A DNA stretch of 64,000 bases from positions 7,517,299 through 7,581,298 of the forward strand of contig NZ_JAGKQQ010000001.1 in assembly GCF_017939745.1 (NCBI RefSeq), given 5' to 3'. Of this stretch, positions 63,961 through 64,000 are shown piece after piece. How positions within the stretch are numbered: position 1 is the stretch's first letter; every line of letters starts with the position of its first letter. The DNA is from Gemmata palustris (GTDB taxonomy: Bacteria; Planctomycetota; Planctomycetia; Gemmatales; Gemmataceae). The translations under genes were made by a program, and so were the position numbers. The notes beneath the pieces are model-generated. The model did not search any database and had not been told where the DNA came from. It saw only the letters and a program-made list of their open reading frames with translations.

Positions 63961-63990
63961 TAGCGAGTCGCGACCACAATGGAGTGAGAG
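63961..63990. repeat. Degenerate half copy of the GAGCCGCGACCG repeat
   Basis: AGCGAGTCGCGACCACAATG, GAGTGAG resembles one arm of the family but is cut by the window end. Confidence 0.4.
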
Positions 63991-64000
63991 GTTCCCGGAT

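Overview
The window looks like the chromosome of a Gemmata-type planctomycete (Gemmataceae). It is GC-rich. It carries many lineage-typical families: secreted DUF1501, DUF1549/DUF1553, DUF1559, DUF1080, DUF3500, TIGR03000 and PPC-domain proteins, a sulfatase, large membrane Ser/Thr kinases, and a RskA-type sigma/anti-sigma pair. Many intergenic gaps hold long palindromic repeats that fall into a few families. This assignment rests on reading the proteins, not on a database search.

Layout. 1-9.2 kb: a partial macroglobulin-like membrane protein, a TIGR03000 secreted protein, a Tat-exported DUF1501 protein, an intact DUF1559 protein and beside it a badly frameshifted DUF1559 relative. 9.5-13.3 kb: two paralogous secreted low-complexity proteins (glycine-rich GGGF/GGIQ and FGQ-repeat; the first needs one base restored), then an ECF sigma factor and its membrane anti-sigma factor. 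13.5-24.5 kb: guaB (IMP dehydrogenase) overlapped by an uncharacterised exported protein, hemW, a complete ISAs1-type insertion sequence with 10-bp target duplications, a small exported protein, a giant kinase/RDD membrane protein, a DUF1080 protein and panD. 24.5-32.3 kb, minus strand: a GT87-like mannosyltransferase, the E2, E1-beta and E1-alpha subunits of a 2-oxoacid dehydrogenase, and a membrane spermidine-synthase-like protein.

32.6-44.6 kb, plus strand: an S46 dipeptidyl-peptidase, then a planctomycete secreted block (DUF1501, PPC protein, a small toxin-antitoxin pair, DUF1549/DUF1553 cytochrome-type protein, WD40/cytochrome-type protein). 44.8-49.6 kb: a DUF3500 protein, a sigma-54 response regulator, a TPR protein and a NYN-domain RNase. 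49.9-57.8 kb, minus strand: a protein-folding block read groEL, groES, groEL, (IS110 element), dnaJ, grpE, fmdB, yacG. 58-64 kb: a TPR Ser/Thr kinase, a sulfatase, a 2OG-Fe(II) dioxygenase and a HEAT-repeat protein.

The most unusual things are: intergenic repeats that have become coding sequence (two signal peptides and an E2 linker); an IS110 element sitting between the two arms of a palindrome, with a leader of the right size for a bridge RNA; the FGQ/GGGF protein pair; and a kinase-RDD-pseudokinase-RDD protein. I saw no CRISPR array, rRNA or convincing tRNA.
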